From positions 62,001-126,000 of the forward strand of contig LADR01000021.1 in assembly GCA_000961655.1 (NCBI GenBank): a stretch of DNA of 64,000 nucleotides, written 5' to 3'. Below are positions 7,881 to 15,610 of the stretch, piece after piece. The translations under genes were made by a program, and so were the position numbers. Origin of the DNA: Desulfatitalea sp. BRH_c12. GTDB taxonomy: Bacteria > Desulfobacterota > Desulfobacteria > Desulfobacterales > Desulfosarcinaceae. The notes under the pieces were generated by a model. That model worked only from the letters and a program-made list of their open reading frames with translations. It ran no database searches and had not been told where the DNA came from. Within the stretch, counting starts at the first letter, position 1, and each line of letters starts with the position of its first letter.

Positions 7881-8609
7881 ATGCCGATTTACGACAAGAG
7901 TACCAGCCAGTTGATGGCGGAGTATCTGAAGGAAAATCTCAAGGCAGGTGAGGCCACTGATAAAGACACAATTATCCGTTGGTTCAGGGAAAACTATCCA
8001 AAAATTAAGAGCAACACTATCTGGTGCCACATTGTCAAATTCACTACAAATCATCGTACCAGGGTCCATTACAGTGCAACTCCAAAAAACGACTACCTCT
8101 TTCAACTACCCGACAAATCGCTGAGACTCTATAATCCTGAAACGGATCCAAAACCGATCTATACACTTGATGATCCCCCACCTGAGGTGAAGGTATCGCC
8201 TGAAGAAAATGGGACTTCCGAGTTTGCATACGAGAGCCACCTTCGTGACTATCTCAAGGACCACCTGCACATCATCGAACCCGGGCTTAAGCTATATAGG
8301 GACGAAGAAGACGATACGATCACCGGGGTCGAATTTGAATGTGGCGGTAGGAGACTTGATATCCTGGCGGTGGATAGAGAAAGAAATTATGTTGTTATCG
8401 AATTGAAAGTCTCAAGGGGTTACGATCGAACAATTGGCCAGCTACTCAGATACCGAGCTTGGGTCCGGAAAGAATTGGCCAATGGAAGCCGAGTCCGCGG
8501 GATCATTATCGCAAAGAGCATCAGTCCGGACCTGAAAATGGCTGCCGATGAGATCGATGGTATCGACCTATACGAATATGACCTCAGCATCGAGCTGAGA
8601 AAAGCATAA
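7881..8609 (+). CDS. NucS-like (DUF91) PD-(D/E)XK endonuclease with winged-helix N-terminus
   Basis: The C-terminal half (about residues 115-242) has the NucS/DUF91 nuclease core: FECGGRRLDILAVD with Asp near residue 159, VVIELKVSRG supplying the E-x-K near residue 173, and GQLLRYRAWVRKEL. NucS proteins cut branched or mismatched DNA in archaea and actinobacteria, but in bacterial islands this domain is often fused to other modules. Here the N-terminal 80 residues look like a winged helix (DKDTIIRWFRENYPKIKSNT), which may read DNA sequence or modification. It follows mrr by about 50 bp on the same strand. Which target it recognises cannot be told from the sequence. Confidence 0.75.
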   Translation: MPIYDKSTSQLMAEYLKENLKAGEATDKDTIIRWFRENYPKIKSNTIWCHIVKFTTNHRTRVHYSATPKNDYLFQLPDKSLRLYNPETDPKPIYTLDDPPPEVKVSPEENGTSEFAYESHLRDYLKDHLHIIEPGLKLYRDEEDDTITGVEFECGGRRLDILAVDRERNYVVIELKVSRGYDRTIGQLLRYRAWVRKELANGSRVRGIIIAKSISPDLKMAADEIDGIDLYEYDLSIELRKA

Positions 8610-8624
8610 ACGTGGAGTGCAATT

Positions 8625-8753
8625 ATGGGAACCGGAAAGTCAGGTGATAAAATTCTGAGCAAAACAAGACTATCGGTTGAGGAAGTGTGGCAAAGCATCA
8701 AATCACACAAAGGGCAGGAGTTTCCAGTTCTTCAAGCCCAGGATGTCATATAA
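8625..8753 (+). CDS. Small ORF at end of nuclease cluster, probably a truncated gene
   Basis: A 42-codon frame has GGAG seven bases before its ATG and encodes MGTGKSGDKILSKTRLSVEE followed by VWQSIKSHKGQEFPVLQAQD. The N-terminal sequence reads like the beginning of a longer restriction-associated protein that stops early. No family is recognised. It is 15 bp after the NucS-like gene and is probably cotranscribed. Confidence 0.35.
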   Translation: MGTGKSGDKILSKTRLSVEEVWQSIKSHKGQEFPVLQAQDVI

Positions 8754-8901
8754 GAATTTTGCTGGATATAAGGGCATTATTGTTCTTGAGTACATCATCG
8801 GAGTGATCTATACAGAATGAATCTCACTTAATACTCGGCGCTCCACTCTTGTTCGGCTTATTGCATCCAACCTGTTCCCCGCAAAAGGAGATTGATCTCA
8901 G

Positions 8902-9351
8902 ATGAAAAAAATCATTGCCATAGTCAGCATAGTTGCGTTCCTATCAGCTTGCGCAGGAACGCCTGCTCGACCTGTCCCTCCTTATCAGTATGGGGATGAG
9001 AAAAAAGACTGCGACCTTTTGTACCAAGAAGCTTTAGCTTGCAAAACGCAGATTCAAGAACGCATTGACCATCGCAATGGCAAGATCGCGGCCAATGTCA
9101 TGATTGTAATCGTAGGGATTGCAATATTCCCATTGCTGCTTTTTGCCATTGATTCCAAGTCCGATGAGGTCACGGAAATGCATGCTTTGGCCACTCGACA
9201 GGAAACGTTGCGCAAGATCGGCACAGACAATGATTGCGGTTGGTGTAGCGATGAAACAATGCTCACTGAAATCACCTTTCCGGAGTTGCCACCTGTTGTA
9301 CCAGTGGTAGAGGAGCAGAGCAACATGCTGCCTGGGACTGGGGAAGTATAA
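8902..9351 (+). CDS. Small lipoprotein with one membrane-spanning segment
   Basis: The 149-residue product starts with a lipoprotein signal (MKKIIAIVSIVAFLSACAGT; lipobox LSAC, Cys17). A conserved-looking CDLLYQEALACKTQI helix follows, and a strongly hydrophobic segment near residues 57-72 (VMIVIVGIAIFPLLLF) precedes a soluble tail with two further cysteines (DCGWC). The protein is therefore probably anchored by both lipid and helix. An AAAAGGAG sequence stands twelve bases before the ATG. I do not recognise a family. The 150 bp upstream and 300 bp downstream contain nothing else that I can support. Confidence 0.6.
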   Translation: MKKIIAIVSIVAFLSACAGTPARPVPPYQYGDEKKDCDLLYQEALACKTQIQERIDHRNGKIAANVMIVIVGIAIFPLLLFAIDSKSDEVTEMHALATRQETLRKIGTDNDCGWCSDETMLTEITFPELPPVVPVVEEQSNMLPGTGEV

Positions 9352-9663
9352 ATGAATTAAGTTGAACTAACCCGCATGCGGTACAAACCATCCTCAGTCA
9401 AAATCCTGTTCAATGGCGGAATCAGCCCCAGCAAAAGGGCGCTTCTTCTATGATGGAGGATGTGGTTTTACGAAACACACTCGGTCTGCCTTTGAGCAAG
9501 TGAGGGACCGACCATTCGCCTTGATCGTGAGTTCTTGTCCGTCTTTCGTGATCGGGGCTGTTGGCTTAATGACATTTCTCACACCCCTATTATTATATTA
9601 AACCGCATCGTACTAAAAATTTTGTATCACTCAAATAGTGATAAGCGGTTACGCCACCATTCC

Positions 9664-9716
9664 AAAAAAAAGGACCGGGATCGATCCATCAATCACCACC
9701 AGATTCAATCCCGGCC
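9664..9716 (-). terminator. Rho-independent terminator for the DUF932 pseudogene
   Basis: On the minus strand a GC-rich stem (CCGGGAT at 9675-9681 pairing with ATCCCGG at 9708-9714, plus flanking G-C pairs) is followed by a run of T residues (plus-strand A run, 9664-9671). It begins about ten bases after the stop at 9724 of the DUF932 remnant, the normal place for its terminator. Confidence 0.6.
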
Positions 9717-9723
9717 CCTTCCC

Positions 9724-10340
9724 CTATTTCAACATTGCCAATATGTTCCCGCCAACCTTCTGCAACTGCAACCTGTAACTTGATTCCGCAGCCAATCCCT
9801 CCATCGCTGCCGCTCGAGTATAGGTATTGACCACATGGAACATCGTATCCCCTGCTTCCTGTGGGCCACGCCCATTCAACTCCTGCCGTTCTGGTTCCTT
9901 CAATGCAAACTGCCTGTTAAAGCTTTCGATGGTGCCGGATGGATTGGCAACAGGACTTTCCAGCGACAACTTGAACCGGTCTCTTTGCCTGGTCATCTCA
10001 GGTCCAACATTTTAAAAACCTGGGGCAGCTCGGCAATGATCTTGGGAGCTGCAATTTGAGTTTTGGCCACCATCCCATTTGTACATACCAAGCATGGAAA
10101 CCGACTGAACATTGCCGATACCGACAACGAGGCAAGACACACTTCAGAATTGGAACGTCAATTCCAGGCGTGATTTTATCGCCATTGATCGCAAACGTAT
10201 GCTGGCCATCCAAAAAGTATTGGCGTTCAGTGTCAGGTCCATATTTCATTCAGCCTCGAAAGCACTTCAAAATTATCGGCTGGTTTGTATTTCGGGGTAA
10301 ATATGGTGCGGATATCGTATCCATCAGTCTGAGATTCTGA
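9724..10340 (-). pseudogene. DUF932 family protein, degenerate
   Basis: Read on the minus strand, the last 90 codons are in one frame and carry the C-terminal signature of DUF932 proteins (TMFHVVNTYTRAAAMEGLAA, then YRLQLQKVGGNILAMLK). Upstream, different frames hold a run encoding DGYDIRTIFTPKYKPADNFE that ends in a stop, then scrambled sequence. Intact DUF932 proteins are about 300-400 residues and come from plasmids, phages and integrative elements, where some are involved in anti-restriction or unknown roles. Here at least two frameshifts and a stop are needed to join the parts, so the gene is dead. Its terminator survives at 9664-9716. Confidence 0.6.
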
Positions 10341-10627
10341 AAACTATAACTAATCCTTTTTCTTTGTGGGACCGATACATATGTTGTTCAGAGCGATTGT
10401 TGCAAAATACGCTTTGCGCATGCAGAACTTAAATTCTCATTGGTTCAAACAAGGCAGAGGATTGTTATGATAGTTTTGATGCCGGATGCGGTTCTCATTT
10501 TAATTGCTAATTGTGAAGGCTCACCAACCTATCGGCCCAAGGCAACCTCCGGCATAACTTGTAAATGCCGGTATGCCCTTCCTAAAAAGCCTCTACAAAA
10601 GTAATTTTGTCTTACTCGCCGGGTTTT

Positions 10628-10777
10628 CAACCGATTCATATTCTCGCTGATGTTGCTATTGAGGTCGGCATCATTGCATTTGTGGACGGATTAGTCTTCA
10701 TATCGAATGATACTGATGTAACGCCACTCCTCGAGACAAAAGTAAGGCGCCAATCGGAGACTACACAATGGTTCTGA
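10628..10777 (+). pseudogene. Possible NYN/PIN-like RNase remnant
   Basis: A 50-codon open stretch without a start codon encodes ADVAIEVGIIAFVDGLVFIS followed by NDTDVTPLLETKVR. The SNDTD-x-TPLLE pattern after a hydrophobic strand is reminiscent of the second acidic motif of NYN-domain ribonucleases (typically S-x-D-x-D-F-x-P-L). The rest of the fold is absent. The identification rests on this one motif and is weak. The surrounding 10.35-10.88 kb shows no other gene. Confidence 0.25.
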
Positions 10778-10881
10778 CGATAGATCGGGCAAGGAACTGC
10801 TTCAACATGGCGTTGGTCTATAACCAGCATTGGTGGAAGATCATACTATAACCAGCGCATCCATAAGATAGGGGGAGAAGG

Positions 10882-11130
10882 ATGACAAAGAGTCGCAGGG
10901 TGAGGGGGAGGGTGTCGGTATTCGTGCCGTGCACCAAGCATAAATATATCGGAATTGGGAAAAGTCCAGCCACAGCTCGTCGTTGTGTCTACTGCGGAGA
11001 GATGGAGGATACGAGACGAGTGACGTGTCCAGTTTGCCTTGAGGATGTCGATAAGGCACAAATGACCAGCTTCAATGGCGATGAAATGTGCGGTGATTGC
11101 CGACAGGAAAAGAAGCTATGCCATGAATAA
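10882..11130 (+). CDS. Small double zinc-ribbon protein
   Basis: This 82-residue protein contains three CxxC-type pairs (CVYCGEME, CPVCLEDV, CGDCRQEKKLC) plus an early VPCTKHKY motif. The layout fits one or two zinc ribbons of the kind found in small phage and island proteins. GGGGGAGAAGG lies directly upstream of the ATG. The last eight bases overlap the next gene (ATG at 11123), so the two are probably translated together. Function unknown; nucleic-acid binding is a guess from the fold. Confidence 0.55.
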   Translation: MTKSRRVRGRVSVFVPCTKHKYIGIGKSPATARRCVYCGEMEDTRRVTCPVCLEDVDKAQMTSFNGDEMCGDCRQEKKLCHE

Positions 11131-11353
11131 GGTCATGCCGGTCGAGCTATCGCCAGCCTATCGTATTGCCGATTATCAGCAGATCGAATTCAAGATTGAC
11201 CCTGGGGGCATTACTTTGAGTGTAGCCCAAACAAAAACAGGAGCTGTTCACATGCTGATTCGTATCGAAAAAGAGGCAGGGGACGTTTTTGAATTAAAAT
11301 TTATAACAAGGAGGCATTATGGAAGGCTTTGGGAGAGTTATCTCAGCAGTTGA
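11123..11353 (+). CDS. Small hypothetical protein
   Basis: This product has 76 residues and begins inside the end of the preceding zinc-ribbon gene. It is mostly strand-forming (EFKIDPGGITLSVAQTKTGA, then MLIRIEKEAGDVFELKF), which suggests a compact beta protein. No family is recognised. Its 3' end overlaps the start of the following winged-helix gene by 35 bases, so the three small genes form a tight unit. A longer frame beginning at 11075 exists, but the overlap would be much larger and the N-terminus less protein-like, so I prefer 11123. Confidence 0.4.
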   Translation: MNKVMPVELSPAYRIADYQQIEFKIDPGGITLSVAQTKTGAVHMLIRIEKEAGDVFELKFITRRHYGRLWESYLSS

Positions 11354-11669
11354 AATTGTGCGTGGAGCACTCGAAGGGAGCATCAACCTCACAGAGCTCC
11401 TTATCCTGGCGCACCTCGCGTCAGCACATCCTGACCCGGTGTCCTACGCTGACCTGTCCAAGAACCTGGGGGTGACCGTGACCTCAGTGGCTCGCACAAT
11501 TAAGCGCCTGGGTCAGCACATGGTGCAGGCTCCCAACGGAACCTGGAAGGACAACGGGTTGGGCCTGGTGGCTGCCGGTCCTGATCCCTACAACGTGCGC
11601 CAGTTTGTGACCACACTTACCCCAGCCGGCTTGAAACTGATGAACATAGTGGGCAAATTGCTCGTCTAA
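11319..11669 (+). CDS. Winged-helix (MarR-like) regulator
   Basis: The 116-residue protein has the helix-turn-helix core LTELLILAHLASAHPDPVSY followed by LSKNLGVTVTSVARTIKRLG, with a wing-like strand (FVTTLTPAGLKLM) after a short insertion. This is the MarR-type fold used in small phage and island regulators. ACAAGGAGG stands close before the ATG, a strong ribosome site, and the codon pattern is GC-rich compared with the neighbours. It may control the small-gene unit in which it lies. Its ligand and target are unknown. Confidence 0.6.
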   Translation: MEGFGRVISAVEIVRGALEGSINLTELLILAHLASAHPDPVSYADLSKNLGVTVTSVARTIKRLGQHMVQAPNGTWKDNGLGLVAAGPDPYNVRQFVTTLTPAGLKLMNIVGKLLV

Positions 11670-11687
11670 TAATAAGGAGAGCCCCCC

Positions 11688-11820
11688 ATGAAAGCAAAAC
11701 CATTAGTACTACTGACAGGATATCTGTCAGATATGGATCGCCATCATCTCAGCCTATGTCGATGAATGGTCAGCATATGCTGAAAACCATCGGACCATCT
11801 TTGTTTTTCCTTCGGAATGA
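11688..11820 (+). pseudogene. Frameshifted small ORF
   Basis: AAGGAGAG precedes an ATG whose frame (MKAKPLVLLTGYLSDMDRHH...) stops after 25 codons. A different frame from about 11740 continues as ISAYVDEWSAYAENHRTIFV and FPSE, then a stop at 11818-11820. Joined, they give a coherent protein of about 45 residues, so either a frameshift has broken the gene or the sequence has an indel. No family recognised. Confidence 0.35.
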
Positions 11821-11960
11821 GGCGTTGTCCCCCGTGAAAGCCGCAATGCTCGAAGCCATGGCGACACCCATCACCATAATATGGCGACTATCAGTTTTTT
11901 TGGCCGTGTTCACGAGGTCCCAATCGATCGATTTGGATCGAAAGGGACCTATATGAGAAC

Positions 11961-12548
11961 CTATTGTACAATGATGATATTTGGGTGGAGTTCGATGATC
12001 TTATCGGTACCGAACATGGTGCGCGCCATGGCATGTAAATCGTCACAGCAGTCGGCGATCACACTGCCCACCCCTATAATGCCATGAAGTTGATAATCCT
12101 GATCATACACCGGGGTTCTTACCGAGTGAATTAACATTGGCGGATATCCATGCACTTTCCCCAATTCTAAAAACGTCGAACGTTTCCGTGTTCGTAGGGT
12201 TTGACGGTCAGCGATCGACATAGTTTCCAAAAATGAACTGTAATTTTGGTCATCACCTGAGTATCCCGCCAGGATCTCCTCGTCGGTTTTGCCCAAGACA
12301 TCAAGTGAATCCCTGTCCAGAAGGCTGTGGCACATTGCGCGGTTTGCAAGCAGATACCTGCCCGCCTGATCCTTGCGCCAGATAAAACTGCCAGCCTCAT
12401 TGAGGGTGCTGGTCATAAGGTCATGGGTATTTGTAAATCTTCGATACTCAATGCGAGCTTTCTCAGTGTTTTCCTGGATAGTTTTAAGTAACTGCTCTGC
12501 GGCTTTGTGATAAGCGGATTGCGGCAACAAACATTTTAAAAAGTTCAT
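11961..12548 (-). CDS. Stand-alone PAS-domain protein
   Basis: The 195-residue protein has an N-terminal coiled-coil-like helix (residues 15-50), then a PAS fold from about residue 52: FIWRKDQAGRYLLANRAMCH, GKTDEEILAG, and a C-terminal strand region with HSVRTPVYDQDYQLHGIIGV. No kinase, cyclase or DNA-binding output domain follows. It could be a sensor subunit acting on a partner, or the N-terminal piece of a kinase that has lost its output. GAGGAC upstream of the ATG is an acceptable ribosome site. A broken paralogue lies at 17047-17361, so the family was duplicated within this window. Confidence 0.7.
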   Translation of the reverse strand: MNFLKCLLPQSAYHKAAEQLLKTIQENTEKARIEYRRFTNTHDLMTSTLNEAGSFIWRKDQAGRYLLANRAMCHSLLDRDSLDVLGKTDEEILAGYSGDDQNYSSFLETMSIADRQTLRTRKRSTFLELGKVHGYPPMLIHSVRTPVYDQDYQLHGIIGVGSVIADCCDDLHAMARTMFGTDKIIELHPNIIIVQ

Positions 12549-12902
12549 AAAGTCCTCACAGGATAGCCATTAAGTGGCATCGCCAGTAAAAAGTTAAAAA
12601 GATTTCTACCCCAACATCAATGAGCCGATGCGATTTTCCAGTGCCGCATGCGTCGCACAAGTAAAGCTGGGTTATTAGGGCCTTTTGATTGCCAATCAAT
12701 CAAAAGCTAATAAATATTGGGTTAAATAGATGGAGATATTAAGAAGATGGCGTAACGTGATGTAGAATTATTTTGCCAGTCTGGCGCTCACATGATTGAC
12801 AACTTGCTGTGTATGGTTGTTCACGAAAACAAGATGATTATCATCCTGTTTGTGGATTTAAAACATGCCCGTTGCTGAGAGTTAAAAATTAAAGGATTTA
12901 TC

Positions 12903-13196
12903 ATGAGCTGGGTAGAAACTTTAACTAAAGAAACATTCTACGCATCGATCCGCGAAGCGATGAAACCTCAGATCGATGAAATTCGTAACGATGTCAAAGC
13001 ATTGGTTAATAGGTTATCAGATGTTGAACAGCGGCTCTTCCAGCTCGAAGGCACAGTTGACGGGGCCTCGAAAACAACCGAGGCCAATATCCGGGCGTAC
13101 GAGGCATCCGTCCGGGCATTGTTTTTCGAATTCAAGTCCGAGGTTTTGCAACGGCGTTGGACGATGTCACCTGCAAAGAATAAACGGTCGGAATAG
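12903..13196 (+). CDS. Small coiled-coil protein
   Basis: This 97-residue protein is almost entirely helical, with a heptad-like stretch around residues 20-50 (IDEIRNDVKALVNRLSDVEQ, then RLFQLEG) and a basic tail. AAAGGA precedes the ATG. I do not recognise a family; small coiled-coil proteins of this type occur in phage and island regions. The gap upstream (12549-12902) is AT-rich and holds no supportable gene. Confidence 0.45.
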   Translation: MSWVETLTKETFYASIREAMKPQIDEIRNDVKALVNRLSDVEQRLFQLEGTVDGASKTTEANIRAYEASVRALFFEFKSEVLQRRWTMSPAKNKRSE

Positions 13197-13205
13197 GAAT
13201 TCACC

Positions 13206-13393
13206 ATGGACCCAAAATCAAAGTAACCCGCCTGGCCCGCGGCTGGGGTGACCTCCAATGGTTCAATATTCAGCCAGGCCCAGGCCAAAACACAGCAACT
13301 GATCGGGCCAGATTCCGTTGTTAGGAGAAAGGCCAGTGGGTGGCCCTGCCTGAGGCTCAGCGTCATGTGCCTACCTCAAAAAAGTATTCTTAA
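13206..13393 (+). pseudogene. Small ORF remnant with in-frame TAG
   Basis: From 13217 one frame reads KVTRLARGWGDLQWFNIQPG, then PGQNTATDRARFRC, a TAG at 13322-13324, and continues in the same frame as EKGQWVALPEAQRHVPTSKK to a TAA at 13391. The sequence on both sides of the TAG is protein-like. The nearest ATG (13206) is in another frame, so a start is also missing. The simplest reading is a dead gene. The rest of the gap to 13720 shows nothing I can support. Confidence 0.3.
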
Positions 13394-13720
13394 ATAGACC
13401 TCCGAATTTTATAAAATTGGATTGCTACAATTCGGGCCCGGAACACCCTCCCCTCACGATTTTGGGACCCGCTATCTGGCTCAACTTAAAAGATTCCAGC
13501 TGGTATAGCAGGTCAGAACGTACCTCCTGGGACCTGCAGCTTGAGGTATTTCTGCTTTGTATAGTAATTGCCAGGGGCTTCTTTCCATTTTGATAGGACT
13601 ACGCCGAGTTATTCCATAGTTAAAAAACTATCAATTTTCTATTTCCCTGTGACCGTATCTGTCACAGCCCTATGTTACTGTCAGTTCAAATGACCAATAA
13701 CTCAAGTTGGAGGAATTCTG

Positions 13721-14272
13721 ATGCTCTCTTTGACCGATATCCCGGATTTCAGGCATTTTCTATCATCTCTTCTCGTAAAGGCTTCCAAAAATGAAATAGC
13801 TGAACTTAACCAGTTATTCGAAACCACGGAAACCCCGTGGTTTGAAAAGTTGGCCCCCACTGCTGCAATAACCAAAGCGTCGTTTTGGTTTGAACATCTG
13901 TCCAGCTACAGCATCATCTCCACAGAGATTTTCGACGACTTGCCCTACCGCGCACCTGTTAATGTTACGATGGAAAATCATAAAGGTACCGACATCTTCG
14001 ATGATCTCGGTTTTTTAATTATTAATACCAATTACGGTATAATGGTCCTTTTTTTTAATCGGACCGGATCAATTGAGAGATTGGAATTGAATTTCAGGGT
14101 TGAAAAGAGAATGCCACCTTTTTTATCCGAATTTTTGAAACATTTCCCAAACGAAGATCCCCGGCTTGATCGTAAAATCAGGAACCAAATAAAAAAGACC
14201 GGCACACTGCCAATTGCCGATTATTTGCGTACTTTCAGAAGGAAGAGGTTAAGAACCATTGAGGTCGATTAA
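13721..14272 (+). CDS. Hypothetical protein, 183 aa
   Basis: An intact frame with TTGGAGGAATTCTG before its ATG, a strong ribosome site. The protein is rich in aromatic and acidic residues in its first half (KLAPTAAITKASFWFEHLSS) and has a central hydrophobic strand pair (FLIINTNYGIMVLFF). The tail is basic (TFRRKRLRTIEVD). No signal peptide, membrane helix or known catalytic motif is evident. The gene begins a run of three plus-strand genes ending at 15014, probably one transcript. Function unknown. Confidence 0.5.
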   Translation: MLSLTDIPDFRHFLSSLLVKASKNEIAELNQLFETTETPWFEKLAPTAAITKASFWFEHLSSYSIISTEIFDDLPYRAPVNVTMENHKGTDIFDDLGFLIINTNYGIMVLFFNRTGSIERLELNFRVEKRMPPFLSEFLKHFPNEDPRLDRKIRNQIKKTGTLPIADYLRTFRRKRLRTIEVD

Positions 14273-14313
14273 CATGCACGAATGCGTCCGATATGCTTAC
14301 CCAGAGGTTCGAC

Positions 14314-14526
14314 ATGATTGAAATACTTGTAGGATTGGCGGCATTGTATATACTAAGATGCATTTTTTCGGATAAAGGGACAGGCCCTGAAAAGGAGACC
14401 GTTATATTACCCCTCCAAAACTATGCTGATGTTGATGCATCTGAAACATCCGATGAAATATGGAGCTGGGCTGCTGATTGTCCTGAACAGCGCAATGAAG
14501 ATACTGATGACGAATTGATCTTTTAA
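14314..14526 (+). CDS. Small membrane-anchored acidic protein
   Basis: This 70-residue product begins with one hydrophobic helix (MIEILVGLAALYILRCIF) and continues with an acidic cytoplasmic or periplasmic tail ending DTDDELIF. I chose the ATG at 14314 because it places the hydrophobic helix at the N-terminus and has AGAGG six bases upstream; the frame extends to 14293. It ends 12 bases before the next gene, which is also a membrane protein, so the two may be partners. Function unknown. Confidence 0.45.
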   Translation: MIEILVGLAALYILRCIFSDKGTGPEKETVILPLQNYADVDASETSDEIWSWAADCPEQRNEDTDDELIF

Positions 14527-14537
14527 GGGGACCTTGC

Positions 14538-15014
14538 ATGACTTTCCTTCGAGCCTTCTCGTATCTTGTCGCACCAGCTTTTTTACTCAGCGCTGCACTG
14601 ACAATGGTCATAGAGTATGGACTCCCGGCAATCTTATCGATTGCCCTTGTTTGCTGTGCAGTGGTAGCAGCGTTGGTTGACTGGTTCAGTGAAAAGGTGG
14701 GCGCGGTCGCAGGTATTTTGTATTCCGGTTCTCGGCAACACAACACAGCAGACCAGTTCAGCGGCAACATTACACGTGCGCGCTATCTGAAAACAAAGGG
14801 GATGTACACGGAGGCTTTGGTCTTAGTAGATGAATATCTTGAAAATGTCCCGGAAGAACCTGAAGGTTTGTTTTTAAAGGCCCAGGTTTTGAGGGCTTCG
14901 GGTGGTGATCCTGATTTGGTCAGGCGGTGCTTGTTTTCGATTCTAGGCCAAACGCAGCCGGATGAGAAAATTCACCGCTGGGCGAAAGGGCTCATGGGAG
15001 AAGTCCAAGGATAA
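14538..15014 (+). CDS. Membrane protein with TPR-like C-terminus
   Basis: The 158-residue product has two N-terminal hydrophobic helices (about residues 8-25 and 30-50) and a soluble C-terminal half with a tetratricopeptide-like helix pair: ARYLKTKGMYTEALVLVDEY and VPEEPEGLFLKAQVLRAS. The last 30 residues (CLFSILGQTQPDEKIHRWAK) are almost identical at the DNA level to a scrap at 28874-28980, so a second copy of this gene once existed 14 kb away. TPR domains bind partner proteins, so this could be a membrane adaptor. The ribosome site is AAGGGGA. Function unknown. Confidence 0.55.
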   Translation: MTFLRAFSYLVAPAFLLSAALTMVIEYGLPAILSIALVCCAVVAALVDWFSEKVGAVAGILYSGSRQHNTADQFSGNITRARYLKTKGMYTEALVLVDEYLENVPEEPEGLFLKAQVLRASGGDPDLVRRCLFSILGQTQPDEKIHRWAKGLMGEVQG

Positions 15015-15028
15015 ATCAATGGTGAGCC
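14921..15028 (+). repeat. Dispersed repeat copy 1 (3' end of TPR gene)
   Basis: About 108 bp covering the last codons of the TPR gene and a few bases after its stop recur at 28874-28980 with roughly 90 percent identity by eye, including one-base insertions in the second copy. The repeat links the 14-kb and 29-kb accessory regions. Confidence 0.75.
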
Positions 15029-15290
15029 AGAAAGGATCCACTCAGAGCAGTGGGGTGACCATTGAGGATAGATGCGTTGCTGTGATGCGACTATCGCTTT
15101 CAGCGATAATTTCCGACGTATTCCGCGATGCCGTCGACCCATTCGCTTATCCCCAAATTATTCCGCAATTTTTGAGGCTATGGCAGACACATTGATCCGA
15201 TCGACACATGACACCATAAAAAAATAAACAAGTTGAAGACCGGCTGGATGAAACTCATCACATGCTTGCGAACCAATAAACGTGGCGGTG

Positions 15291-15340
15291 AAAAAAGGTC
15301 CCAGTCGATCTGATTGGTCGGATTCGATTGGGACCCTTTT
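15291..15340. terminator. Bidirectional terminator-like hairpin
   Basis: GGTCCCAGTCGA (15297-15308) pairs with TCGATTGGGACC (15324-15335), 11 of 12 positions. It is preceded by six A residues and followed by CTTTT, so it could end transcripts from either direction: the small-gene operon ending at 15014 or the citE-like gene ending at 15611. The rest of the 600-bp gap around it holds no supportable gene. Confidence 0.55.
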
Positions 15341-15610
15341 CGTGACGACCTTATTTCATAAGGAGGGTGGTCGAGGGGTTTGATGGATCTTGCTATCACC
15401 AGCCCAAGGCGAGTCATGCTATACAAATTTCACAACTCGTGATGATAGCCGTCGTGTGCTTCGCTGATGACTGCTCGTGTAAGTGCAGGCTTTTATAGCG
15501 CCCCGTGTTCAGATCGGTCACAGAGGCCTTTTAGTCAATCCGAAACGTCGCTTAAGAAGCCGCAAGAGGCGAAGGCGGATATTAGCGATGAGGCGTTGTT
15601 TGAAGGATAT

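Noticed and set aside
15089-15108. Perfect short palindrome TATCGCTTTCAGCGATA
   Set aside because: A seven-base stem with a three-base loop is expected by chance in this much sequence and nothing nearby depends on it.
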